Positions 7,508 to 7,795 of a DNA stretch of 7,795 nucleotides are shown piece by piece. The first letter of the stretch is position 1. Every line of letters starts with the position of its first letter. The stretch lies in the NCBI GenBank assembly GCA_937958735.1, contig CALGNG010000260.1:1-7795 (forward strand), given 5' to 3'. This DNA comes from an uncultured Aquimarina sp. (GTDB lineage Bacteria; Bacteroidota; Bacteroidia; Flavobacteriales; Flavobacteriaceae). The notes below the pieces were generated by a model. It did no database searches. It had not been told where the DNA came from and worked only from the letters and a program-made list of their open reading frames with translations. A program made the translations under genes and the position numbers.

Positions 7508-7795
7508 ATGAGCGCACTCTCTCCCCAAATTCAAGAACGCATAAACGAATGGCTAACACCTGTTTTTGACACGCAAACACAAAAAGAAATAAACGAAATG
7601 CTTACTTCTAACACCGAAGAAGCAGAAGAGGCTTTCTATAAAGACCTAGAATTTGGTACAGGTGGTATGCGAGGTGTTATGGGAATGGGTACTAACCGCA
7701 TTAACAAATACACTCTAGGCAAAAGCACCCAAGGGCTAAGCGACTACCTAAAAAAGAGTTTCCCTAACCAAGAAATTAGCACTGTAATTGCCTAC
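7508..7795 (+). CDS. Phospho-sugar mutase (phosphoglucomutase/phosphomannomutase family), N-terminal fragment
   Basis: The frame is open from ATG 7508 to the right edge (96 codons, no stop). Residues 43-69 (FYKDLEFGTGGMRGVMGMG and following NRINKYT) carry the FGT-x-G-x-RG signature that opens domain 1 of the alpha-D-phosphohexomutase superfamily. The preceding ~40 residues, a helical stretch with IQERINEWL and a run of acidic residues, resemble the N-terminus of the larger PgcA-type bacterial enzymes of about 560-580 residues. The phosphoserine loop, metal loop and sugar-specificity loop lie past the window edge, so the choice between glucose and mannose phosphate cannot be made. The expected reaction is interconversion of hexose 6-phosphate and hexose 1-phosphate in the cytoplasm, feeding nucleotide-sugar synthesis. 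The start is supported by the promoter box 23 bp upstream. The truncation is due to the window edge, not a mutation. Confidence 0.92.
   Translation, partial: MSALSPQIQERINEWLTPVFDTQTQKEINEMLTSNTEEAEEAFYKDLEFGTGGMRGVMGMGTNRINKYTLGKSTQGLSDYLKKSFPNQEISTVIAY

Overview
The window looks like chromosomal DNA from a member of the Flavobacteriaceae (Bacteroidota). Four things point there. It is AT-rich with very AT-rich intergenic DNA. Three plus-strand genes are preceded by the Bacteroidota -7 promoter motif TAnnTTTG. No start codon I examined has a Shine-Dalgarno sequence. The gene families (a secreted protein of the type VII/IX-secretome kind with an IgGFc-binding-like domain, DUF4199, a MetZ-type sulfhydrylase next to OsmC) are typical of the group. 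I cannot name the genus.

Layout from left to right. Positions 1-1564 hold the N-terminal 521 codons of a large secreted, adhesin-like protein on the minus strand. It runs off the left edge, so it has no stop codon here and is easily overlooked in favour of antisense open frames. A 195-bp AT-rich spacer separates it from a divergent GNAT acetyltransferase (1760-2341, plus). A perfect 23-bp hairpin (2354-2404) lies between that gene and the convergent minus-strand pair osmC-like (3598-4032) and metZ-like (2433-3605), which overlap by 8 bp and are read in the order osmC then metZ. A 296-bp divergent spacer follows. Then come guaB (IMP dehydrogenase, 4329-5801), a 123-bp imperfect palindrome (5823-5945), a DUF4199 membrane protein (6021-6503) overlapping a GT2 glycosyltransferase by one base (6503-7450), and the first 96 codons of a phospho-sugar mutase (7508 to the right edge).

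How the genes may work together: osmC-metZ is probably a translationally coupled sulfur-assimilation unit (homocysteine formation plus a thiol-dependent peroxidase-like protein). DUF4199-GT2 is a two-gene membrane unit with the features of a polyprenyl-phosphate sugar transferase and a small four-helix membrane partner. The phospho-sugar mutase beside it makes sugar 1-phosphates, so a link to envelope glycan synthesis is plausible but inferred. guaB serves GMP synthesis and seems to be transcribed alone.

Most of the window is ordinary core-genome content and I see no convincing new defence, mobile or CRISPR system. The least explained element is the 123-bp palindrome after guaB, whose outer arms carry a Shine-Dalgarno-like and an anti-Shine-Dalgarno-like sequence. 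The DUF4199-GT2 pair is the most interesting functional unknown.
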